From an uncultured Bacteroides sp. (GTDB taxonomy: Bacteria > Bacteroidota > Bacteroidia > Cytophagales > Cyclobacteriaceae), in the NCBI GenBank assembly GCA_902168185.1, contig CABHOV010000032.1, positions 1 to 64,000 on the forward strand: DNA of 64,000 nt, written 5' to 3'. The notes under the pieces were generated by a model. It worked only from the letters and a program-made list of their open reading frames with translations. It was not told the DNA's origin and did no database searches. Below are positions 1 through 8,989 of the stretch, piece by piece; within the stretch, counting starts at the first letter, position 1, and every line of letters starts with the position of its first letter. Both the position numbers and the translations under genes were made by a program.

Positions 1-1112
1 GCATGGTGGAAGCTCTGGGAATGACTCTGCCCGGGGCGGCAGCAATCCCGGCCGTTGATTCACGCCGAAAAGTACTCGCCCAGCTCTCGGGAAGGCGCAT
101 TGTCCAAATGGTAAAAGAGGACTTAAAAATCTCTCAGATACTCACGCGCGAGGCCTTCGAAAATGCCATCAAAGTAAATGCTGCCATCGGCGGGTCATCG
201 AATTTTATTATTCACCTTACAGCGATCGCCGGCCGCGTGGGTGTGGCCCTGAACCTGGAGGAGTTTGACCAAATTGGAAGCAAAATTCCGCTGCTTCTCA
301 ACCTGATGCCTTCCGGTAAATTCCTTATGGAAGACTTCTATTATGCCGGAGGGTTGCCCGTCATTCTCAAGGAACTCCAGTCGGTACTGCACATGGATGC
401 CCTGACGGTGAACGGAAAGACTCACGGTGAAAACCTGGTGGGGCGGGGAAAGCTGGTGTGCTATAACAAAGATGTAATCGCAGAATTCGAGAACCCGCTT
501 CTGAAAGAAGCCGGCATCGTGGTGCTGAAGGGAAACCTCGCCACCAACGGAGCGGTACTAAAGCCATCGGCGGCAACCCCGGCCCTGATGAAGCACAAAG
601 GGAGGGCTGTGGTGTTTGAGAACATCGAGGACTACCACGCCCGCGTGGACGACCCGGACCTGGATATCGACGAGCATTGTGTGATGGTGTTAAAATGCGT
701 AGGTCCCGTAGGGTATCCCGGCATGCCTGAAGTAGGCAACATGGTTCTTCCCAAAAAGCTATTGGCCAAAGGGATCACCGACATGGTGCGCATCTCCGAT
801 GGCCGCATGAGCGGGACAGCCTATGGCACGGTGGTCTTGCACGTATCCCCGGAGTCTGCTATTGGAGGAAACCTGGGGCTGGTGGAAAACGGAGACATCA
901 TCGAACTCGACGTGGAACAGAAAAAAATTCACCTCCATGTATCCGACAGCGAATTGGCACGGCGCAGAAGCCTATGGAAGCAGCCCGAACCGGTGGCCTC
1001 ACGTGGTTACGTCAACATGTACGTCAGACACGTACAGCAAGCCGACAAAGGTGCTGACCTGGATTTCCTGGTAGGTGTATCCGGACCAAAGGTGGCAAGA
1101 GATTCCCATTGA
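1..1112 (+). CDS. IlvD/Edd-family dehydratase, sugar-acid type (N-terminus cut by window edge)
   Basis: This is the C-terminal two thirds (369 residues visible) of a [Fe-S]-dependent dehydratase; the family is usually about 570-600 residues, so roughly 200 residues including the first cluster cysteines lie outside the window. Visible family motifs are EALGMTLPG at the start, NAAIGGSSNFIIHL in the middle and SDGRMSGTAYGTVVLHVSPE near the end. The GTAYGTVVLHV variant is, from memory, typical of aldonate dehydratases such as L-arabinonate or D-xylonate dehydratase rather than of branched-chain amino acid IlvD; that assignment is inference. These enzymes convert a sugar acid to its 2-keto-3-deoxy derivative in the cytoplasm. 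The GntP permease gene starts 4 nt after the stop, so the two are co-transcribed and probably share a substrate. Confidence 0.85.
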   Translation, partial: MVEALGMTLPGAAAIPAVDSRRKVLAQLSGRRIVQMVKEDLKISQILTREAFENAIKVNAAIGGSSNFIIHLTAIAGRVGVALNLEEFDQIGSKIPLLLNLMPSGKFLMEDFYYAGGLPVILKELQSVLHMDALTVNGKTHGENLVGRGKLVCYNKDVIAEFENPLLKEAGIVVLKGNLATNGAVLKPSAATPALMKHKGRAVVFENIEDYHARVDDPDLDIDEHCVMVLKCVGPVGYPGMPEVGNMVLPKKLLAKGITDMVRISDGRMSGTAYGTVVLHVSPESAIGGNLGLVENGDIIELDVEQKKIHLHVSDSELARRRSLWKQPEPVASRGYVNMYVRHVQQADKGADLDFLVGVSGPKVARDSH

Positions 1113-1116
1113 GCAG

Positions 1117-2427
1117 ATGACGTTCATTATACTGGCTGGTTGTATCGCCCTGCTCATAGTCTTGATCACCTGGATTAAAGTCAATCCGTTTCTGGCATTC
1201 TTACTGGTGGCCCTGGTGTCCGGGTTGTTGCTAAAGATGCCATTGCCGGACATTTCAAAGTCGATCAACAAGGGCATCGGCGATACGCTGGGGTCCCTGG
1301 TGATTGTGGTGGTATTAGGAGCCATGCTGGGAAAGTTGGTGGCCGACAGTGGTGCAGCCCAGCGGATTGCCCAGGTCACGCAGCGCCTTTTCGGTCCCCG
1401 GCGGCTCGTGTGGGCGATGACGGCAACGGGATTCCTGGTGGGTATTCCCTTATACTACAATGTCGGATTTGTGCTGCTGGTGCCGATCATTTTTTCGGTT
1501 GCCTACCAGTATAAACTTCCCCTGGTATACATCGGGCTTCCCACGCTGGCATCGCTCTCGGTCATGCACGGCTTTTTGCCACCACACCCCTCGCCGATTG
1601 CACTACTCATGCAGTTCAAGGCCGACATGACCACCACCTTCAGCTATGGTATGCTGATCGCCATTCCGGCCATTATCATTGCCGGCCCCTTGTTTGGCCG
1701 GACCTTAAAGAACATATCTTCGTCTCCGCTGATCATCAACCGATGCATCGAAAAGCCAGATCATGATTTGCCGGGCGCAGGCAACAGCATCATCTCCTCG
1801 CTCCTGCCCGTGCTCATCATTGCGATCGCCTCACTGCTCACGCCCCTCTTCAGCAACCTGGCGATGAGAAGCGTTTTACTATTTCTTGCTGAACCCAATG
1901 TTGCCATGGCCCTGACGATCGCCATCGCCACCTACACGCTGGGAATTCAAACCGGAAAAAAGATAACGCAAGTTATGGGCGTCTATGCCGAGGCCGTTAA
2001 AGATATAGCCATGATCCTGCTCATCATCGGAAGCGCCGGTATATTTAAGCAGATCTTGATTGACAGCAGGGTAAGCAATGAGATCGCCGCCGAATTGAAG
2101 GGATGGAGTTTGCCACCGCTTGTGCTGGCCTGGACGGTGACAGCCTTGCTGCGCCTGGCGCTGGGGTCCGCTACCATCGCGGGCTTGACGGCAGCAGGAG
2201 TTATCTTTCCTCTTACCGAGCAGGTATATATAGACCCTAATCTACTGGTGCTTTCCATAGGGGCAGGAAGCCTGTTTTGTTCACACGTTAATGACACTGC
2301 CTTCTGGCTCTTCAAGGAATATTTTGGTTTAACCATGAAAGACACCTTCCGCTCCTGGACCATGATGGAGTCCCTGGTATCCGTTATAGGTTTGATTGGT
2401 GTATTGATAATCGACTACCTAAAGTGA
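1117..2427 (+). CDS. GntP-family gluconate/aldonate:H+ symporter
   Basis: A 436-residue polytopic inner-membrane permease. The GntP signature segments GIPLYYNVGFVLLVP and HGFLPPHPSP are present, and hydrophobic stretches run the whole length (about 12 membrane segments). I place the start at the ATG at 1117, not at the in-frame GTG at 1075, because the GTG lies inside the upstream dehydratase gene and adds a polar 14-residue extension before the first membrane helix. The family imports gluconate and related aldonates with protons. Coupling with the dehydratase 4 nt upstream suggests uptake and first catabolic step of one sugar acid; the exact substrate cannot be read from sequence. Confidence 0.88.
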   Translation: MTFIILAGCIALLIVLITWIKVNPFLAFLLVALVSGLLLKMPLPDISKSINKGIGDTLGSLVIVVVLGAMLGKLVADSGAAQRIAQVTQRLFGPRRLVWAMTATGFLVGIPLYYNVGFVLLVPIIFSVAYQYKLPLVYIGLPTLASLSVMHGFLPPHPSPIALLMQFKADMTTTFSYGMLIAIPAIIIAGPLFGRTLKNISSSPLIINRCIEKPDHDLPGAGNSIISSLLPVLIIAIASLLTPLFSNLAMRSVLLFLAEPNVAMALTIAIATYTLGIQTGKKITQVMGVYAEAVKDIAMILLIIGSAGIFKQILIDSRVSNEIAAELKGWSLPPLVLAWTVTALLRLALGSATIAGLTAAGVIFPLTEQVYIDPNLLVLSIGAGSLFCSHVNDTAFWLFKEYFGLTMKDTFRSWTMMESLVSVIGLIGVLIIDYLK

Positions 2428-2592
2428 GCTAACACAACTCGAAGTCATCCCGGATATACCATACATATACCTATAGCTATAGATATATACCACATCTTTT
2501 GCCGATTATACATTAGTATATATTACAGCCGCAACCATCTAAAGCGCAAAATTCCTGACCTCTCCTTACATAAAGAGCTATCAAAGGCCACG

Positions 2593-2623
2593 AAAAAAAA
2601 CGTCCTCCCAGGGGGAAGACGTT
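2593..2623 (-). terminator. Rho-independent terminator of the SusCD operon
   Basis: A 10-bp stem with one mismatch (2599-2608 pairing with 2614-2623) closes a 5-nt loop. On the minus strand it is followed by eight uridines (A-run 2593-2600 on the plus strand). It lies 43 nt after the SusD stop and may also end the convergent GntP transcript. Confidence 0.7.
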
Positions 2624-2666
2624 CTGTTATTTTACTCGGCAACAGGTTGCCTGGATGATCTGTACG

Positions 2667-4223
2667 TTAGGGAATATCCCAGAATACGCGTGTTGTCAGG
2701 TTATCACCGCCAATCGCGGCGACAGCTGCCTGGTAACTGGATTCGTTCTCGGAGCTTTCATCATCGGGGTATGCCATTCTCCTGACAAAACCACCTCCGG
2801 TCAGGCCACCGTTGGCCGGATTCGGTGTTAACACGGGATAGCCACTTCTTCTGAAGTTGGCAAACGATTCCGCTCCATTGGCGACATTTGAAACCCAATA
2901 CTGTGTGTTGATCTGCTCGATAGCATTGCCGGCATCAAAGGCAACCTCCGGTTGGCTCAGGTAGGCCTCTGTCTCTTCCTCGGTGATGGCAACATCGGGC
3001 GTGTTGGGATAGAGCGACCACTCCTCCATACTGGCCCGTATGCCCTCTTCATAATATTGCTGCGCTGACCCACCGATCCAGCCGCGTTGTGCCGCCTCTG
3101 CCATAAGCAGCTTGGTTTGTGAATGGGTGACAAACAAAATAGGTGCAACGGCACTCCCTACCACCCTGAAATTCAATTGTGAGTAGTTGAAGCCCTGGCC
3201 GGCTGTCCCGCGATAATCGGGGTGGGTCGTGATGGTGTTTTGATTGTATCCTACCGGGAAACCGAATTGGTTCGTGAGGGTAACATCCGGGGTTTCGCTG
3301 GGTGCGTTGTTGGGCTCGACGTATTTACCGACAATATACTTTGCACGGGGGTCTTCAGTCTCCTTCAAAAAGTTGACGAAAGGTTCTGCCATATAGTAGT
3401 AACGGGGGTTAATCGTTCGGGGTCCCTGGTTAAGCTGGTTGGTATACACGGTGCTGAACCTTAAGTAGGCATCATCGGCATTTGATTCCATCACACCGGC
3501 GTCCACGGCTTCCGAGACAATTTCTGCAGCCTTCCCTTGATTTACCTTCGAATAGCGCATGCCCAGTCGCAGCAGCAAGGAATTGGCAAGTTTTCGCCAT
3601 TTCGCCGTCTGCACTGCTGCAGTTGCTGCAGGTGTTGCCGATGAATTCCCGTACAGTATATCTTCAGGCACATAGCTTGCCGCCGGATCCAGCGCAGCAG
3701 AGGCGGCCCGAAGCTCATTGTACAAATCTTCATAGATCGCCTGGTCATCGTCGTAGACTGGAAAGTAATTCACCTCCAGGTAAGCCTTCCCCGACTGCGA
3801 GTAGGGAACATCTCCATAGGTATCCACCAGGGTCATAAACACGTACGCTTTCCAGATGCGCATCATACTCATCAGGTTTACATTGGCCCCGTTCTCTTCG
3901 GCAAGATCAATAGCCTGCACAAGCAGTTTGACGGGAGTTTCATAGTTGGTATTCCACTTGGGGTTGTTGAAGTTGTTGTTGTCCAGATTGAAGTTGAATC
4001 CGGAGGTTGCCCCCAGGTCGTAGGCATTTAAGAATTGCTGTACGATAGTTTGTTCCCCCTCCCACTGTCCGGGGTGTGTCGTGCGTACGGCGTTGGCAAA
4101 TAAGAGCGCAGGGTCAATGGTGGTGAGCCCATAGGGATTCTTGTTCATTTCCTCAAAGCCATTATCACAGGCTCCCAGAAAGACAGCGACTGCGGCCAGA
4201 ATTATATATTTACTCAATTTCAT
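2667..4223 (-). CDS. SusD/RagB-like outer-membrane lipoprotein (SusD-like_2 type)
   Basis: A 518-residue surface lipoprotein that captures ligand above its SusC partner. I use the ATG at 4223: it begins with Lys-rich MKLSKY, a hydrophobic run and the lipobox LGAC at residues 16-19, and sits 4 nt after the SusC stop. The in-frame ATG at 4241 would overlap SusC and add six residues. The segment after the lipobox (DNGFEEMNKNPYG) and the MMRIWKAYVFMTLVDTYGDVPYS helix region are typical of SusD-like_2 proteins. It is co-transcribed with the SusC gene. Given the neighbouring dehydratases, a sugar acid or an oligosaccharide containing one is a plausible ligand, but this is inference. Confidence 0.9.
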   Translation of the reverse strand: MKLSKYIILAAVAVFLGACDNGFEEMNKNPYGLTTIDPALLFANAVRTTHPGQWEGEQTIVQQFLNAYDLGATSGFNFNLDNNNFNNPKWNTNYETPVKLLVQAIDLAEENGANVNLMSMMRIWKAYVFMTLVDTYGDVPYSQSGKAYLEVNYFPVYDDDQAIYEDLYNELRAASAALDPAASYVPEDILYGNSSATPAATAAVQTAKWRKLANSLLLRLGMRYSKVNQGKAAEIVSEAVDAGVMESNADDAYLRFSTVYTNQLNQGPRTINPRYYYMAEPFVNFLKETEDPRAKYIVGKYVEPNNAPSETPDVTLTNQFGFPVGYNQNTITTHPDYRGTAGQGFNYSQLNFRVVGSAVAPILFVTHSQTKLLMAEAAQRGWIGGSAQQYYEEGIRASMEEWSLYPNTPDVAITEEETEAYLSQPEVAFDAGNAIEQINTQYWVSNVANGAESFANFRRSGYPVLTPNPANGGLTGGGFVRRMAYPDDESSENESSYQAAVAAIGGDNLTTRVFWDIP

Positions 4224-4227
4224 ATTC

Positions 4228-7200
4228 CTAGAATTTAACATTCAAATTAAAGCTGTAGTTACGGGTAGTAGGCAGCGAAGTCTGTTCGTAGCCCACGCGG
4301 CTATCCCCCGATGAAGCAAACGCTTCCGGGTCCAGGTCCGCCAGATCCTTATAGAGGATGGCCACATTTCGGCAGGAAGCCGATAAGGTTAAGCCTTTGA
4401 TAAAGTTTATCCGGCCATTGATCACCGAGGTGAGATCGTAGCTCAGGGTGATGTTTCGCAGCTTGATGAAATCCGACTTGTAGATAAATGGATCTGCGAT
4501 CTGCTGGTTTCGATAACCGGTGTAAAAGTCTTGCGGGTTGACCACGGATGTATTCTTTTCGCCATTGGCATATACTGCATCGAACACCACCCCGGTTTCA
4601 CCCTGACGCCTGCCGACCAGCGAGGCTTTTGTATGCCCCTGACGCAGGCCATTCAAAGCCGTTGACGACAATATTTTGCCTCCCGCCTTGAAATCCAGGT
4701 GCACGAGTAAACTCAGGTTTTTATAGGAGAAGGTATTGGTCCATCCTCCCGTCCATTTGGGAAGAGCGCTTCCGAAGTTTACATTCTGGGCACTTCCGAT
4801 GAGTGTACCGTTGTCGTTGACTACGATCTGTCCTTGTTCATTCCGCAGGTAGGTCTTTGCCGAGAGTTGGTTGAGTGGCAGGCCTACTTCGTATACCAGT
4901 GATCCGATGATTTCATTTCCGCTGAAAGAGGTGACGGTGAAACGGTTTACGCCTGGGGCCAGCGCCAGAACCTCGGTCGTATTCAAAGCGGTGTTAAAGG
5001 ACGTGGTCCATTTCAGGCTATTCGTTTGCACGGGCACCACTTCTAGCAGGAACTCCATGCCCCGGTTCTGCAGTGATCCTATATTTTGTTTTGTATCCAG
5101 ATATCCCGAGGCATTCGAAATCTGAATGTTTAAGATCTGATCGGTGGTAATCTTTTCATAGGCTGCTATATCCAGCTTTACTTTACTGTCCAGCAGGCGC
5201 AGCTCCAGGCCGATTTCTTTTTCGGTTACTGTGAAGGGCGTCAGTGAAAGGTTGGGAGAAGTTGTAGAAGGAATGGTGCCCAGCGTCTGGCCATTAAACT
5301 GGTTTTGAACCAGGCCATACAGCAAGGTGCCCTCGAAGGGCGACACACCGTTGGAGCTTCCTACGCGTGCCCAGGAGCCCCGCAGCTTACCATAGGAAAG
5401 CCATTGCATATCCGGCATGACTTCCGAGAAGATGAAGCTTCCGGAAACAGAGGGATAAAACTCACTGTTGTTTTCCGGATTGAGTACCGAAAACCAGTCT
5501 TGCCGGCCCGTTAGATTTAAATACAGTAAGCCCTTGTATCCGAATTCCAATAATCCATAAAGTGAATTAACCTGGTCGCGTGAAATGCTATAGTCGGTAA
5601 GCCTGCTGTCATCGACGTTGGTTTTAATCACGCCATTGGCAAATGAATATATATCTCTGACGGTAAATTCCCGTACGCTCAGATTGGAAGTTCTGCTGTG
5701 GCGCTTGAAGGTGTTTCCCCCTACACTTGCATCCACCGAGAAGTTTCCGAATTCCTTATTGGCTCCCACCAGGAAGTCGGCATTGATCTGCGTTCCCTTC
5801 GTGTCGTTGGCGTCATAGGTACCATTGTAGGCAGTGCCTGCACTGTTATAGGGCGTTGAAGTTCCCATACCCGTAGGCGTGTTGAATTCGGTCAGGGCCA
5901 CACCATAATCGTAATTGTATCTTCCCTGCACGTAGAGCCAGTCTGTGAACTTGTAGCGCAAAGTGGCCGTACCCAGGAAGCGGTCTTTTTCATTGTCGTA
6001 GAACTGCCTGCCCATGGTAAAGTATGGATTGATCAGCGTGGTCTGAAAGCCGGAGGTTGGCGTCTCCGTTCCATTGGCGGCAACAGCACTTTCCTCGAAA
6101 GCCGACAGCGGGATTGAGGTGGACATGCGGTAGAGGAAGTTCGCTGCCCCCGGCCCTTGCACACCGACCTGTGGCGGATTTTTGTTGACCTCGTGCGCGA
6201 AATTGATGTTTACCGATAGGGAGAGTTTCTGAGTAATATCCTGGTGAAGGCCCAGGTTGGCGATATCTTTAGTATAGGTGTTATCCGGGGTAATTCCCTT
6301 TGCATCGGTCTTTGAATACGATGCCCTGAAGTTGCCCGTGCTGCCGCCACCCGACAGGGCAATGGTGTTTGCAAATGTGGTGGCATCTCGGTAGAACTCT
6401 TTTATCCGGTTGGGATTCGCTGAGTACGGCCGCATTTTGCCATCAAAATTAATCGTTGGTACTCCGTCCAGGGGAGCGCCCCACCCGAGCATACCCGTTG
6501 AGATTGCATTGCCCTGTGTGGTGGGTTTGTTTCCTACTTGTCCCTGTCCGAATTCTTGTTGGAAATCAGTGAAGTCCATTACAGTGCCCACCGTGAAATT
6601 CGAGTTGAGTTCCACGCCAATTCCCTGGCTGCGCTGACCTGATTTGGTGGTGATAATCACCGCGCCATTGGCAGCCCGGGATCCATATAAAGCCGCTGCC
6701 GTTGCCCCTTTAAGTACGGTCATGCTTTCAATGTCATCGGGGTTTACAACCTGCAGGTTGTCGCCGCGATCCCGTGAGTCGTTGCCGTTAGCGCCTTGCG
6801 GATTCTGGTCCATGGGAAGGCCGTTGATAACAATGAGCGGTGAATTATTGGCACCTGCAAAACCGGATTGCCCACGCAGGCGGATTTTCGTGCTGGCTCC
6901 TGCTCCTGCCGATGGCGGAGAGATGTCCAGTCCGGCTACTTTGCCTTCCAGCGACTCCCCCAGATTCACGGTTCTGTTTTGGCGCAGTGCATCGAGTTGC
7001 ACGGTTTCGGCGGCATACCCTAACTTTTTAGATTCCTTTTTTATCCCCAGTGCCGTTACCACAACCTCTGCTAAAGAGGCCACATCCGGGGCAAGTTTCA
7101 CGTCGATTGACGTTCTCCCATCGATGGGTATTTCCTGGCTGACGTAGCCCACAAAAGAGAAGACTAATGTCGTTGCGCCCGCAGGGATATCCAGCGAGTA

Positions 7201-7431
7201 GGCTCCTTCTGCATTGGTCACCGTGCCGACACTGGTGCCTTTGACTACTACATTGACACCGGGGAAGGTAGCTCCACCCTCATCGGTGATCGTCCCTCGT
7301 ACAGTTTGTTGCTGCATTCGCAGCAGGTCCGGCTTGACTAAGGTCGCACGTGCGCCTCGCCCGGAGGCTAACGTGTGGGGGCCCACTAGTAAAAGTGCAC
7401 CCATTAAAACTAGAAAGTAGTTTTTTCGCAT
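4228..7431 (-). CDS. SusC/RagA-family TonB-linked outer-membrane transporter
   Basis: A 1067-residue TonB-dependent transporter. From the ATG at 7431 the order is signal peptide (MRKNYFLVLMGALLLVG), a carboxypeptidase-regulatory-like Ig domain (roughly residues 45-120, VRGTITDEGGATFPGVNVVV), the SLAEVVVTALGIKKE junction typical of SusC, the plug domain (about 130-260) and a 22-strand barrel ending in an aromatic residue (NVKF). A TTG-initiated extension to 7470 is possible but would bury the signal peptide. It imports ligand delivered by the SusD encoded directly downstream. A regulatory element shared with the transporter operon at 11086 lies upstream at 7507-7544. Confidence 0.93.
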   Translation of the reverse strand: MRKNYFLVLMGALLLVGPHTLASGRGARATLVKPDLLRMQQQTVRGTITDEGGATFPGVNVVVKGTSVGTVTNAEGAYSLDIPAGATTLVFSFVGYVSQEIPIDGRTSIDVKLAPDVASLAEVVVTALGIKKESKKLGYAAETVQLDALRQNRTVNLGESLEGKVAGLDISPPSAGAGASTKIRLRGQSGFAGANNSPLIVINGLPMDQNPQGANGNDSRDRGDNLQVVNPDDIESMTVLKGATAAALYGSRAANGAVIITTKSGQRSQGIGVELNSNFTVGTVMDFTDFQQEFGQGQVGNKPTTQGNAISTGMLGWGAPLDGVPTINFDGKMRPYSANPNRIKEFYRDATTFANTIALSGGGSTGNFRASYSKTDAKGITPDNTYTKDIANLGLHQDITQKLSLSVNINFAHEVNKNPPQVGVQGPGAANFLYRMSTSIPLSAFEESAVAANGTETPTSGFQTTLINPYFTMGRQFYDNEKDRFLGTATLRYKFTDWLYVQGRYNYDYGVALTEFNTPTGMGTSTPYNSAGTAYNGTYDANDTKGTQINADFLVGANKEFGNFSVDASVGGNTFKRHSRTSNLSVREFTVRDIYSFANGVIKTNVDDSRLTDYSISRDQVNSLYGLLEFGYKGLLYLNLTGRQDWFSVLNPENNSEFYPSVSGSFIFSEVMPDMQWLSYGKLRGSWARVGSSNGVSPFEGTLLYGLVQNQFNGQTLGTIPSTTSPNLSLTPFTVTEKEIGLELRLLDSKVKLDIAAYEKITTDQILNIQISNASGYLDTKQNIGSLQNRGMEFLLEVVPVQTNSLKWTTSFNTALNTTEVLALAPGVNRFTVTSFSGNEIIGSLVYEVGLPLNQLSAKTYLRNEQGQIVVNDNGTLIGSAQNVNFGSALPKWTGGWTNTFSYKNLSLLVHLDFKAGGKILSSTALNGLRQGHTKASLVGRRQGETGVVFDAVYANGEKNTSVVNPQDFYTGYRNQQIADPFIYKSDFIKLRNITLSYDLTSVINGRINFIKGLTLSASCRNVAILYKDLADLDPEAFASSGDSRVGYEQTSLPTTRNYSFNLNVKF

Positions 7432-7506
7432 GGTTACTGGGTTAGAGAATTTGAAGTGTTTGTTCGACAATTATTCTAAAGCGAAGGTATCAGCACTTCG
7501 AGTGTT

Positions 7507-7544
7507 AAAACTTCCAATAACACACACCGGCGAATATTACACAC
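7507..7544 (-). promoter_or_regulatory. Shared upstream element, copy 1 (SusCD operon)
   Basis: Two blocks, AAAACTTCCAATAA (7507-7520) and TTACACAC (7537-7544), are separated by exactly 16 nt on the plus strand. The same two blocks with the same 16-nt spacing recur at 11212-11249, upstream of the other minus-strand operon. On the coding strand an ACCTT motif follows 25 nt (here) and 24 nt (other copy) after TTATTGG. This fits a common regulator site or promoter; its nature is inference. Confidence 0.5.
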
Positions 7545-7625
7545 GTTTGCGGTTCCGTTATAGACTTGTGAGCGCATAGGCTTCCCAAGCCTGATCTAAA
7601 AAGTAGAAGAGGCTAATGCGCTTGT

Positions 7626-7660
7626 AAAAAATGCTTAAAAGGAGCTTTTATGGAAAAGCT
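7626..7660 (-). terminator. Terminator after the enolase-superfamily gene
   Basis: A 7-bp perfect stem (AGCTTTT 7643-7649 with AAAAGCT 7654-7660) has a 4-nt loop. On the minus strand it is followed by T-rich sequence ending in six T (plus-strand A-run 7626-7631). It lies just past the stop codon at 7663, so it would separate this operon from the SusC promoter. Confidence 0.6.
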
Positions 7661-7662
7661 AT

Positions 7663-8946
7663 CTATTTAAAAAAGGGGTATCCTTCAGTAGCGTGCTTTT
7701 TCATACCCTCTTCGTTGATGTCTACACCGATGCCTGGCTTTTCGGAAAGCGTGATGAAACCATTTTCTACCATCGGCCCGTCAAACTTGACAATGTCCTT
7801 AAACATCGGATCAGTGTGGAAATACATTTGCCATTCCAGGATCATAAAATTCGGTACCGAAGCGCACACATGGCACGATGCCATGGCCCCCAGGTACGAG
7901 GCCACCATGTGCGGGGCGAAGGGAACGTAGTAGAGACTGGCCAGGTTGGCAATCCGTTGGCCTTCTCCCAAACCGCCGACTTTCTGAAGGTCGGGCATGA
8001 TGATATCGACTGCGCCTATCTCCAGCAGTCGTCTAAAGCCATACGCCAGAAAGAGGTTCTCTCCCGCGCAGATGGGGGTTGTCGTTGAGTCAGATATAAT
8101 CTTATAGGCTTCCGGGTTTTCTGCCGGGATGGGCTCCTCCAGCCACATGAGGTTAAGCGGCTCCAGGCGCCTGGCTATTTGCTGCGCGGTAACACTATCA
8201 TAGCGGCCGTGCATATCACAGCATATGTCAATGTCGGGACCTACGGCCTGACGCGCCGCCGTGACCTGGTCGACCATTCGTTTGAGTTCTCCAGGGCTTG
8301 CTGTCCAGTTATAAGGGTCATACTTTTTTGGGTCGTTACGCTGGTCCAAATCAAATTTGATAGCCGTAAATCCCATGTTTTTTGCTTCCGTTGCGGCTTT
8401 GGCAAAGTCGTCCGCCGTAGGAAGGTTCTGCTGATACAAAGCCGTATCACAATACACACGTATCTTGTCTCGAAACTTACCGCCCAGCAGTTGATATACG
8501 GGGACTCCCAACGCTTTTCCCATGATGTCCCAGAGCGCCGTTTCGATGGCTGACAACACGGCTATAAACATCCCCGACTGGGCACCCTCGAAAATTCCGG
8601 ACTTGCGCAGCTCATCAAAAAGCCGGTGTACGTTTAAAGGGTTCTTTCCCTTTAGCCTGCGCTCGAGCATCTTCACAAAATGGTAGGTGCCGGCAACGGC
8701 GTCCACACCCTCACCACATCCATATATTCCCTGGTTGGTTTGTATCCTTACAAACAGGCCATGACCAAAGCGGATGAAGGCGCATTGCACCTCTGTGATT
8801 TTCAGATCCGCCGGCCTCGAGTACATCGGCTCTCGCTCTGCGGCCTGCACCAGTCCGCTGCCAAACAGGGTACTTACCGGGGAGAGCACGGCTCCTGCTG
8901 TAATTGCTTTTTTGAAAAAGGCGCGTCTTGATTTGATGCTTGACAT
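7663..8946 (-). CDS. Enolase-superfamily (mandelate racemase/galactonate dehydratase-like) enzyme with Tat signal
   Basis: A 427-residue acid-sugar dehydratase-like enzyme. I choose the ATG at 8946; upstream in-frame starts run into the preceding gene. The N-terminus is a Tat-type signal (SRRAFFKKAITAGAVL, residues 6-21) ending near VQAA, so the enzyme is probably exported folded. Metal ligands are visible as Asp244 (CDMHGR), Glu270/271 (LEEP) and Glu296 (AGEN). Lys197-x-Asp199 and His346 (APHM) are in the positions of the catalytic bases. The family abstracts the proton alpha to a carboxylate, usually giving a 2-keto-3-deoxy sugar acid. It is the last gene of the operon with the RraA-like protein (43 nt upstream) and the BASS transporter. 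Substrate unknown; D-galactonate-like is a guess. Confidence 0.85.
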   Translation of the reverse strand: MSSIKSRRAFFKKAITAGAVLSPVSTLFGSGLVQAAEREPMYSRPADLKITEVQCAFIRFGHGLFVRIQTNQGIYGCGEGVDAVAGTYHFVKMLERRLKGKNPLNVHRLFDELRKSGIFEGAQSGMFIAVLSAIETALWDIMGKALGVPVYQLLGGKFRDKIRVYCDTALYQQNLPTADDFAKAATEAKNMGFTAIKFDLDQRNDPKKYDPYNWTASPGELKRMVDQVTAARQAVGPDIDICCDMHGRYDSVTAQQIARRLEPLNLMWLEEPIPAENPEAYKIISDSTTTPICAGENLFLAYGFRRLLEIGAVDIIMPDLQKVGGLGEGQRIANLASLYYVPFAPHMVASYLGAMASCHVCASVPNFMILEWQMYFHTDPMFKDIVKFDGPMVENGFITLSEKPGIGVDINEEGMKKHATEGYPFFK

Positions 8947-8989
8947 GTTATGCTTTGAGTTTTTTGTAGAAGTATTTTGATTTGGAGGT

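Noticed and set aside
2455-2524. Run of TATA/TATAGC-like repeats after the GntP gene
   Set aside because: Imperfect, no constant unit; the same words are common throughout the window.
6644-7147. 167-residue plus-strand frame inside the SusC gene
   Set aside because: Antisense shadow of a strongly supported SusC reading frame; Ser/Pro/Ala-rich without a recognisable fold.
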